Shown here: positions 23,571-35,147 of the stretch, piece after piece | Layout of the letters: each line of letters starts with the position of its first letter | Numbering within the stretch: position 1 is the stretch's first letter | Source: Antedon mediterranea | Taxonomy: Eukaryota; Echinodermata; Crinoidea; Comatulida; Antedonidae | NCBI RefSeq assembly: GCF_964355755.1 | Contig: NC_092670.1 | Span: 9,981,201 to 10,045,200 of the forward strand | Length of the DNA: 64,000 nucleotides | Direction of reading: 5' to 3' | The notes under the pieces: generated by a model | Database searches by the model: none | What the model was told of the DNA's origin: nothing | The model's input: the letters and a program-made list of their open reading frames with translations, nothing else | Position numbers and translations under genes: made by a program

Positions 23571-23845
23571 AAAGTTCTCCCTTTGGTGCTCTTTTAACCA
23601 TCATCTGTGTAATCTTATGGCTGTATTTAGTTCCCTTGAAATGATGCCACAATATATACCTTTGTCATAATTGGCAGCTGCAATTGTACCTGGTGTAAGG
23701 TAAGGGCCATTCAGGGATAAGTGGTAACAATTTTTAAACCACCAACCAGCTTGGGAGTTTTTGGCACAGTTCTTACTAGACGTTCCATCATTGTCTCTGT
23801 CTTATGTTGAAAACGGTCTGTCCTTATGGTATGCCATAGAGTCAC
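23571..23845 (-). pseudogene. Decayed terminal FReD exon
   Basis: Minus-strand copy of the last exon of the PAN-FReD family. The acceptor (..tggtag) and opening GDSMAYHKDRPFST are kept, but the next codon is TAA where sister units have TCT or TAT. It continues DRDNDGTSSKNCA, WWFKNCYH and LNGPYLTPG, then loses frame before the end (the tail VKRAP is in another frame). The calcium-site and CxxC-like FReD features are still visible. No functional upstream exons are near, so it is a pseudo-exon of a further unit. Confidence 0.8.
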
Positions 23846-24109
23846 CTACCAAAAGAAAGATCAAGTTTGAGACATTTTTTAAGTTTAGGTTTTGTTTCGA
23901 ACTTGGGTTTTTAGGTGTTGTTTCACACTCAGGTTTTTTAGACTCTGGTTTGAGTTTTTTTTCACACTCTGGTTGCAGCACACCCAGGTTTGAGTGAACG
24001 CTTAGTTTAAAGTAATATTTTAGTATTTTTATTTAATTATTTTGTTTTTATTTCCCTCAAAGCTTTTCCAATTCCTACCACTGAATACATCCCTGATAAA
24101 ATTAATTTG

Positions 24110-24175
24110 TAATGCCTTCACCTGCATTTCCTGTGTACCCACTAATTCTGAGACCTTGCTTGTCTTGTTTGTTTC
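24110..24175 (-). pseudogene. FReD exon-end fragment
   Basis: Minus-strand piece reading LRISGYTGNAG followed by a donor-like GCAG|gtgaag at 24122. It equals the end of the middle FReD exon (SGYTGTAG|gttagt). The upstream sequence no longer codes FReD. A related non-coding stretch without this end occurs at 37330-37480. Confidence 0.5.
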
Positions 24176-24556
24176 CATTTTGTGTTTAGTAGGACCGGTC
24201 ACACGTACACACGATACAATTAATATCATTTGCGTTCATTTCATAGTGGGCTTCGTAGCTTCAATATTTAGTTCGTTCCGCCATTCTAGTAATGCATGCC
24301 ATCAGATCTTGTGCAATGTGTTTAAAAGTGAGTTTTTTAGTTAGAACTGAACATTTAAAGTCGTTTTTGTACCTGATTTTTTATTTCCATTTTCTATAGG
24401 ATAATAAATAAGCTCTTTCGCAATTTATATTTTTTTACATAACTACGATAAAGAACTTTCAAGGTCACTTCATTTTTAAAATTGAAAGAATGGATTTGCA
24501 GGCAGTATTTTATTTACATGTACCATGAAAAAAATTCCTCCCCTAAATTTAGCCTC

Positions 24557-24880
24557 AAATTATGCTAGAACGCTGCTGCGTCCGGGGACTTTAGTCCTGA
24601 CTTTAGATCCTGTCACCACCAGTGCTTGGGTACAGTACATGTCTCAAGTTCTTTCCCAGCAGTCAATGTCCTTATCATTTAACCAGTCGTATTTCTAACA
24701 TTATTTTTATTATCCTTTAAATGTGATAATTGCAAAGGAAACCCTACAGTATGTGGGTATTCATTGATTATTTTCACTACAAGGTACAAAGGGTGTATAA
24801 GGCCTTAAAAAAGTAAATTCTTTGTTTACTTGAAATATGTTTTTAGTGTAAAAATGGATTGAAGATATACTAACCTAGTT
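24557..24880 (-). repeat. Intron remnant of another PAN-FReD unit
   Basis: Matches 37750-37924 plus 44303-44396 and 61556-61880. It is the intron stretch lying just downstream of the middle FReD exon, and it ends at the donor position (ctaacctag at 24871-24880) where the exon itself has been lost. Confidence 0.7.
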
Positions 24881-25174
24881 AGTTAGTATTAGGCTAGGCG
24901 TTTTAGCCTTGCTAGGCCTAGGATTGTTTGGTCGTTTGTTGACATAATTAACACTAAAATAGGTGTGTTTATAAAATCCATATAAATATAACATTTAATA
25001 TAATATTATTAAAAAACAAATGAAATGTAGGCCTTGGCTAGGACTACTATTTATTTGATTCAAATGACAGGAAGCTATTTAGATGTAAAACAAATAATGA
25101 ATGTTTTATATTCGTGTAATGGTACAAATAATGGCATTTGATGAATGATAAAATGTTAAATATCAACTCGGCTT

Positions 25175-25290
25175 ATTGTATGATGCTTTAAAACCTAAGT
25201 TTTACCTAAATGTAAATTGGATTAAATTGAACTATTCAACATTTTAATTACTTGAATTCTGCCATATAGCCAATAATTGCTCTAGGCAGT
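25175..25290 (-). repeat. Inverted copy of the 18350-18450 segment
   Basis: Reverse complement of the block containing ggctatatggcagtattcaa; the same block occurs in direct orientation at 62445-62560. Confidence 0.75.
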
Positions 25291-25894
25291 AAAATAGCTC
25301 GCATTTAAATTTCTAAATTCTCCAGCATGTCAGTTAATACATTTTATATTAAGTGTGTTGAGACGATTATTTACATGTGGAAAATATTTGTCAAAGCAAA
25401 TGGCTGGCCGGAGAAATTAACTTTGTTTTACAAGGGTAGCTCTAACAGCTGTACTTGCTGCAGTACAGGTGTCTTACAGAGGCCCTCTTAAAAACAATAC
25501 AAAATGCCTACTACATTCAAGCATCAAATTACAAGCAGATTCATAAAAGTTAAAATTCACACAAAAACAATTTAGAAAAGTTTAAATTCATTGAAGTATA
25601 ACAATTTAAAATATAAAACTAGATTTAATTTGTCACTATGACGAATTATAGGTTATATGCATTGATTTAAATAAAGATAATTGATTTTTAAAAGATATAT
25701 TAATTGATTGATTTTGTCAAAACCATATACCATAAGCCATATAGTATACACTTGAATAAAACAATCCGATCAAAGATCCCTCCGCTTATGTCATAAACCA
25801 CCCTTACAGTACAAAATAATAAACACATTACTTTTTCACTAGATTTCATTATAAATCATGCTTATTATAATTTATACACTGAATAAACAATACA

Positions 25895-26003
25895 AATATT
25901 AAAAAAAAATTGTCTTTCATTTCGTTTCCCAACGTGAGACTTGATCTCGGGACCTCGACTGCTATAGACGGGATCACATGAGACCACCGAGCCATGTACA
26001 CCT
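25895..26003 (-). mobile_element. tRNA-derived SINE fragment
   Basis: Read on the minus strand it has an A-box-like ATGGCTCGGTGGTCT and, about 45 nt on, a B-box-like GAGATCAAGTCTC, then an A/T-rich tail. A second copy is at 33068-33165. It is not a tRNA gene: the cloverleaf is not kept. Confidence 0.6.
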
Positions 26004-26742
26004 GAATAAAAGTTGAAGGAAGATTCCTCCGTGGATTTAGTATGCAGTAACTACTTAGGCGCAGATAGATTATGACATACCGCAATGAATCATAAGTTTT
26101 TACAATGATGGCATCTTTAAAAATAAAAAAAAAATTCACTGTCAAAGTATATATTTCCAACGTTAATATATGAAAATTTTTAAGAAAAATGTTAATGTTA
26201 AGTTTGTTATTTCGGTCGAAGAAAATGTCATAGTTTGTTTGATTGTCAACATTTTTATTTTTTAATTTAATATGCAATTAATGATGATGTAATCAACTTT
26301 TTTTCTCTTATTCTCTTATTTTCATAAATCATACATGTGATAAATACACTTTAAGAAAATGAATTGCAAAATAGGGGTTCCCGAGCATTTTGACGATCTA
26401 TTTAGCATATTTTCACCATTTTTTTTACACCTGTCACTTTCGACATGCTCGTATAACATGGTTTCAAGTTTTTTGATTGCGCATCGTAAAAAGATAATCA
26501 CATCGATTCCTGACCATAAGGAATATTCTCTGAAAAAATGACGTACCTAGATGAAATTGATCCCAAGATAATTGATGAACAAAATAGTGCTAAGGAAAGA
26601 ATAAATAAATACAAATTCTGACAGAATCAATAAGGTTATATGCATGAAAATGCATATAACCTAGAAATATGAAATTCTTCATAAAAATAAAATTTTGCAT
26701 AAATGAGTCAATTTTGGTGAATTTCCAAACAATTAAAATGAT
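26004..26742. other. Non-coding, shared with 33165-33650
   Basis: Same scrambled intron family as 14811-15060 and 33165-33650. Short open stretches have no domain. Positions 26731-26742 are the left target repeat of the next element. Confidence 0.5.
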
Positions 26743-26774
26743 CTTGAAAGAATTTCATTTAGCTTCGATTTTGT

Positions 26775-26929
26775 ATAGATGACAAATTTCGTTTTTGTAA
26801 AAGCACAAGTTAACGGAGTACTTACTCGAACGTTTCGATCTCTATCAGAGATCCTTCTCAACTGACTGCGGAGTGTTAATGCAGCTTGGTCATTCTTGAC
26901 GTCATCTGTTGATGACGTCGTACGCCTCC
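26775..26929 (+). repeat. PLE left inverted terminal repeat
   Basis: Pairs with 31492-31646. Contains a perfect hairpin (GATCTCT / AGAGATC) next to a CGAAACGTTCGAG motif as read on the minus strand. Ends inside the start of the open frame. Confidence 0.9.
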
Positions 26930-28220
26930 AGATCTTAAGAGAAAAATGGGTGGTAAATCTGTCTAGTAAGTTGGTTAGTGAGGACGAAATATCAGCATTA
27001 CAAAGGAGATTGAACTATGCGGCGAGCCCACGATCCATGCCCATTGACGATCTCATAGTAGCGGCTGAAAAAGCGGCTGATCTCGTCCCCCTGGAAGAAC
27101 AAGATACCGTTCGCAGTAAAATTGTAGCTATTGTAAAATCTACCACTCTACCACCTTCAAATTTAACCCCCAAAGAACGAAAGGCCATAAACAACTTGAA
27201 GAAAGATAAATATATTCTTATTCTCCCAGCGGATAAAGGTAGATCTACTGTCATCCTAAATACTAATGATTACAAAGATAAAGTGGGAACCATGGTGAGC
27301 GACACTAATGTTTACGAACTGATAAAACGTAATCCAACACAAAACTATAAACGAAAAGTGGTCAACATCATAGGCAGGTTGTTCAAAGAAAAGAAAATCA
27401 ACTACAGAGAGAAAGAATGGCTGTTTCCCACGGCTGAAATTGTACCTAGGTTGTATTGTCTTCCGAAGATAGATAAACCAAATTGGCCATTAAGACCTAT
27501 AGTAGATAACATCAACACCGTTTTTTACACCGTTGCACAATTCCTCACCAAAATCCTGGGTCCGCTTGTCGGAAACACAGAACATCATGTAACTTACTCA
27601 GGAGAGTTGACGAGTGAACTAAAAGAAATAATAGTCAAACCAAGTGAAACATTTGTCTCGTTTGACGTAGTATCTCTGTTTACAAAAACACCAGTAGAAG
27701 AGGCCCTCAAAGTTGTCGAAAATCGCCTAACAACAGATCCGACACTTCTGGATAGAACTAAACTACATGTGACAGACATAATGGAGCTCCTCGGTTTAAT
27801 TGTGAACAAAACCTATTTCTCGTTCAATGGTAACATTTATAGGCAAATACAAGGCATTGCTATGGGAAGCCCAATAAGTCCTATATTGGCGAACTTGTAT
27901 CTAGAGTGGCTCGAACATCAAGCCATAAACACGGCACCCACTAACATCAAGCCTGTGTATTGGAAACGATACGTTGATGATGTATTAGCTATCGTCCCCA
28001 TAGGTACAGTACATACATTTAACACACATCTTAATAACATCGATATAACTGACAATATCAAGTTCACCACAGAATCGATGACAAACAACACAATACCTTT
28101 CCTGGAAATGCTCATCACACTCAATGACAATGGAACAGTTACCACCTCAGTCTATCGGAAGCCCACTCACACAGACCAATATTTACATTTCAACTCACAT
28201 AATCCACTCGAACACAAACT
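26896..28220 (+). CDS. PLE reverse transcriptase, N-terminal part of interrupted gene
   Basis: Codes the Penelope-type RT. In order: LILPADKGRSTVIL, PRLYCLPKIDKP with RPIV, SFDVVSLFTKTPVEEAL (first catalytic Asp), GIAMGSPISPILANLYLEW, WKRYVDDVLAIV (catalytic DD), and SVYRKPTHTDQYLHF with HNPLEHKL, where the frame is cut by the LINE. RT copies element RNA at the target site. No ATG is seen in the terminal repeat; the first in-frame ATG is at 27037, so the true start is uncertain. The RT part has no stop, but the gene continues only after 30736. Confidence 0.85.
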
Positions 28221-30736
28221 AGTAAACCAAAATACCCGACCTTCCACAAACGCTAATGATGGCTCACAGATAGATCTCGTGTTCTCAAACACGGGATCCT
28301 CAGTAAGAAATATAAGCGTCGTTGACAATCCAGTCGAGAGCGACCACCATGCAATTGAATTTGATATCGATTGTCGTCTCTATTTACCAACTACATCCAC
28401 AATACGCTCATTTATTAAGTGGAACAGCGGTGACTTCCATCATCTAAATAATCTCTTGCATTTGGCACCTTGGAGTATGTTCCTTAACGAAAATGACGTA
28501 AACGCTTCATGGAGTGGCTTCATGGACATTATTGATGCCGCAGTTCGCGATAGTTTCCCGAGGGTCAAAAGCAGAGCACGTAAACAGAGCAGTCCATGGA
28601 TAACTAAGGATATTAAACGTATGATTCAGAAGAAAAAGAAACTTTTTAAAAAATCTAGACGCTCTGGCATACAAGAACACTGGGATGCTCACAAGAAATG
28701 GCGAAACAAAGTTCACTATGCCATCAGGAAATCATATAAGGATTATGTAAACAATCTATTCAGATCCGCTGACAATAAAAAACGTTTTTTTTGCGTTTGT
28801 GAAAGACAAACGTTCATCTTCTTTACCCAGTAAATTTATTAATCCAACGAATAACTCTTATTACTCCAACATTGAAGACATTGTAAACGGTTTTAATCGA
28901 TATTTTACTTCTATTTTTAATGATGTTAACGTTCATTTTAATTTTAACGAACCTCCCCCCTGTTCTCTTAAAATCCCTGTACTTGCTGATATTTCATTTA
29001 GTCCGAATGATATAATTAACACCATATCTACATTTCGGTCTAATTCCGCTCCTGGACCAGACTTAATATCAGTCAAATTACTCAAGCCGATATCGCATTC
29101 AATTGCCTATCCCCTTTGGTTGCTGTATCGTACTTCTCTTAATACTGGTACTGTGCCCAATGATTGGAAATGTGTAAATACTATTCCAGTTCATAAATCT
29201 GGCGATAAGGCAGCGATAACTAATTATAGACCAGTGGCCCTTTCCTCATTGGTGTGTAAAATTTTAGAGAAGATTATCGTAAATAACATTAATAACTTTA
29301 CGTATGACAACGGTTTACTTAACCCTAATCAACATGGTTTTGTCAAACATAAATCTTGCGTAACTCAACTCAATAATGTTACCTATCACTGGTCAAAAAT
29401 TCTTGACAAACGTGAGCCAGCAATTATTGATACTCTGTTTTTAGACATGAGCAAAGCATTTGATAAAATGCCCTTCGACATCTTATTAACAAAAATTGCT
29501 GTAAATTTTAATATTCAAGGTAATATCTGGAAATGGATATCTTCATACTTGACTGACAGGAATCAGAAAGTTTGTTTCAGGGGGGCTACTTCTTCCGTAC
29601 TTCCAGTCACATCGGGTATACCTCAGGGCAGTTGTCTTGGTCCAATTTTATTCAATATGTTTGTGAACGATGTTAATCATAATGTTTCTTCTGAATGTTT
29701 TCTTTTTGCAGATGATATAATACTATATAGACACAGATAAAATGCCAACGATATTGTTAATTTGCAAAATGATATAAATATTTTATCTAATTGGGCTGAT
29801 AAGAATCAAATGAAATTCAATGTCAACAAAACTAAATTAATGCATATCACCAGAAAGCGTAACTTTGTTAAGCCGTTGTACTTTCTTAATGGTGAGACAA
29901 TTGCGGTGGTTAATAGCCATAAACATTTAGGAGTACATATCGATTCTAAACTGAATTGGAATGTTCAAATCGATAATCTAATATCTAAAGCTAATCGAAT
30001 GTTAGGCTTTATTTTTTCTGTAGCCGGAAATTGCTCTCCAGACGCGATTTCGTGTCTGTACAAAACTTTGGTGCTACCTATTCTAGAGTATGGTTTGCCG
30101 GCGTGGGGCCCCAGAAATGGAGGACACATAAAACGCCTCGAACAGGTTCAGCGACGGGCCTCTAGACGTATTCTGGGACCCCACTGCGGACCTATATCAT
30201 ACGACGAACGTTTAATAACTTTGGGTTGGTTATCCTTACGTGATAGACGTTTAATGATTTTAATTTCCTTTATATTTCGTTGTTTTTATAATGTAACTTT
30301 TTGTAGTACTGTAAATAACAATATCCATATCAATCAACGCCATCCTGAATTACTCACATTTGTCCACCCTTTTGCACGTACCGATACTTTAAAATATTCG
30401 TCTATCAACAATTTTCCTGTTATATGGTCATCACTACCCTCCATAATCAAAGATCAAGCAGTTACTCTTCCTTTGAAAAATTTCCTGTCGAAATTGAAAA
30501 AATATCTGCTTGATCAACGCTAAATTTATTTTAATTGTATAGGAGTATTTTAAATTGTGTAACACAGTAATACAAATTAATTAAATTTTTTATATATTCT
30601 GTATATTTTATATTCATTTTTAACTTGTATTAAGTTGTATGTTACAGGGATTACGGACACAAATGTGTTATGGTGCTCTGTTGCTGTCGCAATCCCTGGA
30701 CCGCTTGTTGTCGAATAAAGAAATGAAAATGAAAAT
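28221..30736 (+). mobile_element. 5'-truncated LINE inserted into the PLE gene
   Basis: Starts in the endonuclease C-terminal part (GSQIDLVFSN, ESDHHAIEF), then the linker, RT and C-terminal domain. It ends in a GAAAAT-type tail (aaatgaaaatgaaaatg, near 30736), after which the PLE frame resumes with LINTLVDRAEK. No target duplication longer than a base or two is visible. CR1/Jockey superfamily by motif style; exact clade not assigned. Confidence 0.85.
28224..30523 (+). pseudogene. LINE ORF2 remnant (endonuclease end, RT, C-terminal)
   Basis: Three frame pieces. Piece one to about 28795 (SQIDLVFSN..SDHHAIEF, SSPWITKDIKRMI). Piece two from about 28799 has NSAPGPDLISVKLLK, NYRPVALSSLVCKILEK, FLDMSKAFDK (catalytic Asp), GIPQGSCLGPILFN and FLFADDIILY. 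Piece three 29762-30523 has HLGVHIDSKLNW, LEYGLPAWGP and LEQVQRRASRRILG. The first break is one extra T in a run of eight (28784-28792); the second is a single TAA at 29738-29740 in an otherwise continuous frame. Only two lesions, so a fairly young copy. Endonuclease start is missing, so it cannot move by itself. Confidence 0.85.
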
Positions 30737-31545
30737 GGGGCTTATAAACACACTTGTGGACAGAGCTGAGAAGGTAGTGGGAGATATGGATTTGAGGAAA
30801 GTTGAGATGGATAACATCAAGAAAGCGTTACACAACTGCCAGTATCCAGAGTGGTCCTTCCAGAGAGTTATGGAAAACCGAAAAAGAAAAAAGAACAAAG
30901 GACACGAACCACAGAAAGAAAAAGATCAAGATGCGAGGTAGCATAGGAATCCCCTATGTAAAAGGAATGGCAGAAAGAATACGACACACTCTCTCCTATC
31001 ACAATGTCGAAACCTATTTCCTACCCCAAAATAAAATCAAGAATAGCCTCGTCCACCCAAAAGATAAAATCGAGAAGATGGATACATGTGGAGTAAACTA
31101 CGAAGTCACCTGCCGCAACTGTCCACAAGTTTACATTGGGGAAACAGGGAGGGCATTACAAACACAAATTAATGATCACAAAAAAGATGTTACAACAAAC
31201 ACGGGGGGAGTAATGACTAGGGCCTCCAGAACATCCACATCTTCGATCATACACAAATCTGCCATTACAGAACATGTCATAAAACACAATCATGTACCGA
31301 ACTGGGAGGCTACCATCTTAATCAAAGAGCCTAAACGCAAAGACAGACAGATTAGAGAATCATTACATATAAGGAGAAATAAAGAGAAGACCATGAACCG
31401 GGACACTGGAGCCCACAAACTCTCGCATTTGTACAATGATTTGATAGACACATCACCTGGCCGAGCCCCGCACAACCTCCAACATACAACCGGAGGCGTA
31501 CGACGTCATCAACAGATGACGTCAAGATTGAGCAAGCTGCATTAA
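30737..31545 (+). pseudogene. PLE C-terminal part with GIY-YIG endonuclease
   Basis: Resumes with GLINTLVDRAEKVV and ALHNCQYPEWSFQRV, the usual linker of Penelope proteins. It then shifts frame between about 30900 and 30945 into GIPYVKGMAERIRHTL, LVHPKDK, CGVNYEVTCRNC and QVYIGETGRALQTQI, the zinc-binding CxxC and GIY-YIG nicking endonuclease. The frameshift and LINE insertion inactivate the gene. The end of the frame overlaps the right terminal repeat. Confidence 0.85.
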
Positions 31546-31646
31546 CACTCCGCAGTCAGTTGAGAAGGATCTCTGATAGAGATCGAAACGTTCGAGCAAG
31601 TACTCCGTTAACTTGTGCTTTTACAAAAACGAAATTTGTCATCTAT
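31492..31646 (-). repeat. PLE right inverted terminal repeat
   Basis: Complement of 26775-26929. Followed directly by the target duplication AATTAAAATGAT. Confidence 0.9.
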
Positions 31647-31658
31647 AATTAAAATGAT

Positions 31659-32450
31659 GTTTCTGGTGTTCTCTTAATCACTGCCCTCTTGTAACTGTTG
31701 CCAACTGATGTTGTTATTAGAACATCTAGGTGTTAGGTTAAACCCATTTAGGTTTGAAAGTGTATAGGAAAGTTTTGTTTTAGTGATTTTTTACATTTAT
31801 ACATTGAAAGCTTTAGATTTAAATCTTAAATTGTATAGTAGTTTATTTGCTTTTTTAATGTTTATATACTTTCGCCTTTACCTTGGAAAATACATAAACA
31901 TTCATCTTGTGTTTGCTTATGTCACAAATTTCTTTGATCAAAACCAATATTATAAATATAATATGTAGGCCTACATTCATTGTAAGTATTTATTTCATTT
32001 TTAATCATTTCAAAACAAGATTTAACACTTAAAACTACAGCAAATATCTACTTAAAATATAGGAAATACTGATTTATGATTAGATATCAATTTGATTTTA
32101 TTAATTAAAAACAATGAATATAATAATGTCATTATTATGTATTAGCATAGTTTTAAATAATAAAATAAATATTTTTTTACAGAATGACATGAATATATTA
32201 TTTGGTATAATATTTAAAAATGATTAATAATAAAACATTCATTGTTTACTATTATATAATTTAAAATACAAAATTAAAAATTCCCTATAATAAATTTTTA
32301 AACAAATCACAGTTGATATGACAATATATTTGATTATTAAGGTTATAACATTTGAATTATTATAATAAAATAATTATTTAATGATAAGGTAAAATGATAT
32401 TTAAAAGAAACAAAGAGGAATCTAAATTATTCAATAATTACAGATTCTGA
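31659..32450. other. AT-rich 3' flank of the unit-B terminal exon
   Basis: Closely matches 55740-56400, which lies in the same place beside the other terminal exon (56670-56935). It is therefore duplicated 3' flank (UTR or intergenic) of PAN-FReD units. No gene seen. Confidence 0.65.
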
Positions 32451-32455
32451 TTTGT

Positions 32456-32585
32456 TATGGTGCTCTTTTAACCATCATCACTGTTGTCTTAAAAGATCAA
32501 AATAGCGATTCCAGTTGATGCCATTGTAATCAGCTGTACCTAGTGTGAGACAAAGCCCATTCAGGTCTCAATCATGAACATTCTC
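32456..32585 (-). repeat. Tandem copy of the terminal-exon tail
   Basis: Repeats the end of the neighbouring exon about 130 bp away (tail TVMMVKRAP in one frame, GLCLTLGT-like start in another). Frame-shifted within, so non-coding. The paralogous locus at 56418-56669 has two such copies of 126 bp. Confidence 0.75.
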
Positions 32586-32830
32586 TTATGGTGCTCTTTT
32601 AATCATCATCACTGTCTTCTTGAGACTCTCATATTTATTATTGAAATGATACCAGTTGATACCTGCATTTGTACCTGGTGTAAGGTAAAGCCCATTCAGG
32701 TTTGAATAATGACAGGATTTGTACCACCAACCACTTTTCCTGTCCGTAGCACAGTTACTATCCATTCTCTTATCATTGTCTTTATCATACGTTGTAAATT
32801 GTTGACCATTGTGGTATGCCAAAGAATCAC
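32586..32830 (-). CDS. Terminal FReD exon (probably unit B)
   Basis: Last exon, 245 nt, acceptor ..tttag at 32832-32831, stop TAA at 32588-32586. It reads (G)DSLAYHNGQQFTTYDKDNDKR, NCATDRKSGWWYKSCHYS, NLNGLYLTPG and ESLKKTVMMIKRAP. DKDND is the FReD calcium site, and NCA..WWYKSCH has the two Cys of the last disulfide. The entry phase fits the phase-1 end of the middle exon (G + GT GAT). It lies 11.6 kb from the middle exon of unit B, a gap mostly filled by inserted transposons. Assignment to unit B is by order and phase only. Confidence 0.8.
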
Positions 32831-33067
32831 CTAAACAAACAAGATATTAGATCATCTTTAGTTTACTTCATATATCTTTAAATTTTTAAATATTTGTATA
32901 TTTGTATCACTATCCGATCAAAGTTTCCTCTGTGTATAATGTCATAAACCACATTTGTTACATAATAATAAAGACATAAGTTACTTTATATCTAGATTTC
33001 ATTATAAATCATGTGTATAATCTATACACTAAAAAATAAAATTGAATAAACAATACGGATAATAAAA

Positions 33068-33165
33068 AAATCTCATTTCGTTTTGTTTCCCAAGGTGAGA
33101 CTCGATCTCGGTACCTTGAATGCCATAGACACAGCCCAAACCACCGAGCCATACACAACTGACTA
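33068..33165 (-). mobile_element. tRNA-derived SINE fragment
   Basis: Second copy of the element at 25895-26003. ATGGCTCGGTGGTTTGGGC serves as A box and CGAGATCGAGTCTC as B box, closer to consensus than the other copy. Confidence 0.6.
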
Positions 33166-33692
33166 AAAGTTGTAGAATAATTCCTCCGGCTATTTACTAT
33201 GCAGTAACCACTTTAGTGCAGTTAGATTATTACATACCGCAATTAATTATAATTTTTTACTATGATGATATATTTAAAAATTTAAAAAAATGATGCACTG
33301 TCAAACTATAAACTTTTAACTTTAATATATGAACATTTTATGGAAGAAAGTTAATGTTAGGTTTGTTATTTCGGCCTAAGAAAATGTCATAATTATTTGA
33401 TTGGTATTTAAAATGCAATTAATGATGACTTTATCAACTTTTGTTCTCTTAATTTCATAATAAAGCATACATATGATACATACACTTCAAGAAATTGAAA
33501 TAAAAAATAGGTGTTCCCGAGCATTCTGACGATCTATATTATTTTTAAAATAAAGGATATTTTCACCATTTTGTTAACTTAGACGTGCGTAGCCAGTCAC
33601 TTTTGGTTATTTTATGTTGGCCATGAGTTTTATTTTTAACTTACAAAATATGGTTCATCTATTCAAGTAGCGAGCTATTACAACTACGTGAT

Positions 33693-34826
33693 CAAAACAA
33701 AGCACACCTGGACAAAGCGTACCTGAGTAATGCCTCCGTTGGAAAGTACATTGACTGGCCTAAAGAAATCAAACGCCGCAAACGAGGTAAAGCAGGAGGT
33801 CTTAGAAAGCGAATTCGACGGAAAAGATCCAGACCGTACATCCCGTCACTGATAATCGGTAATGTACAATTGCTGGATAACCAACAATGGCTGAAAATGA
33901 ATGAGCTCAGATCAAATGTGCAGCACCTAAATGAATTTAGGAATGTAAGTTTAATTTCATTTACTGAGACCTGGCTAACTGACCAACACAATGATAGCCA
34001 CACTGAGCTAAGTGGTTTTTATATGGTACGTGGGGATAGAGACTCGCTGGCAACTGGTAAATCGAAAGGCGGTGGTCTGTGTTTATACGTTAATAAGGGA
34101 TATTGCCATCCAAATAACGTATCGGTAAAATCCCATGTATGTACTCCAAACTCAGAAATCATGGTGACTAACATTCGGCTATACTACACACCACAAGAGT
34201 TCTCACACGTCATCGTAATGACAGTTTACGTGCCTGATAAAACATTAGCTAAAAGTGCCACCCAGGAAATTTTCGAGGCTACTATGATATCGAACCAAAA
34301 TCACCTGATGCTTTGATCATCATAAATGGAGATTTCAATCACTGTACTACTATCAGCACGTCGCATGTAATACTAGACTGAACAATAAACTAGACCTTTG
34401 CTATTCTAATCTAAAGAACGCTTACATGTCTACAAAGTTGCCAGGATTGAGAGACCATGATCTGGTTATGTTACGACCAAGATACACCCCGCTCCACAAG
34501 ACGAATGAACCAAAACAAATCACCGTAAAGAGATGGACAAACGAAGCGATGCTACAACTGCAAGGTGCACTAGAAGCAACTGATTGGGACTGTTTTAAAA
34601 ACTATTTTAACTCCATACATGATTTGACACAAAATAGTAAGCGACTATATCTGTTTCTGTAGCGAATTAATAATTAAAGTGCATAGTAATAATAAACTCT
34701 GGATAACAAACAGAGTTTGTGCAGTAATACATAAGAAAAAAAATGCTTTCAACAACAAGGAAATTGAACGTTTAAAAGAAATTAAGAAGGAACTAAAAAA
34801 AGTAACTAGATTTGAACTCCGCCATT
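33693..34826 (+). mobile_element. LINE fragment with APE endonuclease domain
   Basis: Open from 33693 with a basic leader (RRKRGKAGGLRKRIRRKRSR), then PYIPSLIIGNVQ, SLISFTETWL, GGGLCLYVNKGYC and TVYVPDK. After a frameshift near 34310 it shows IIINGDFNH and LRDHDLVMLRPRYTP (catalytic Asp-His), then ALEATDWDCF and LKEIKKELKK near 34800. This is the start of a LINE ORF2 up to the linker before RT; the RT is missing because another repeat begins at about 34827. Confidence 0.8.
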
Positions 34827-35147
34827 TTATATTCAAGTGGCCATAAGATGATGTCACTATGTCCGGTTAGCCATATCGATGCATGATTCTATATCTACAA
34901 CTCATCAACATCCATAATATGTAATAAAAAATAAACTTCACCATGTAGTTTAGAATTTATGACTATTTAAAAAAAAGCATAATTTTGACGAATTTTTGAA
35001 CTTTTTCATCAAAAACGCACGCAAATTATCCATTTACACGTGCTCGTAATTTTAAGTCGAAATTGTTTAAAAGTTTGTAAAATTACTAGAAAAGGCGGGA
35101 AAAACATAAATCACGCGAAAAATATATATTTTTGCGCTACATGCGCA

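Larger units (their letters stand above)
26743..31646 (+). mobile_element. Penelope-like retroelement (PLE), split by a LINE
   Basis: Bounded by a 12-bp target duplication AATTAAAATGAT (26731-26742 and 31647-31658). It carries 155-bp inverted terminal repeats (26775-26929 and 31492-31646, three mismatches by eye) with about 32 extra bases before the left one, as known for Penelope elements. Between them are an RT domain and a C-terminal GIY-YIG endonuclease in one gene. A 2.5-kb LINE (28221-30736) interrupts it; without it the element is about 2.4 kb. Confidence 0.85.

Noticed and set aside
25915-26003. tRNA gene
   Set aside because: A and B boxes are there, but acceptor and anticodon stems do not pair; SINE-derived.
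26775-26929. True hammerhead ribozyme in the PLE terminal repeat
   Set aside because: CTGATAGA followed by GATC and GAAAC is close, but the CTGANGA core is not kept and the hairpin replaces stem II; not called.
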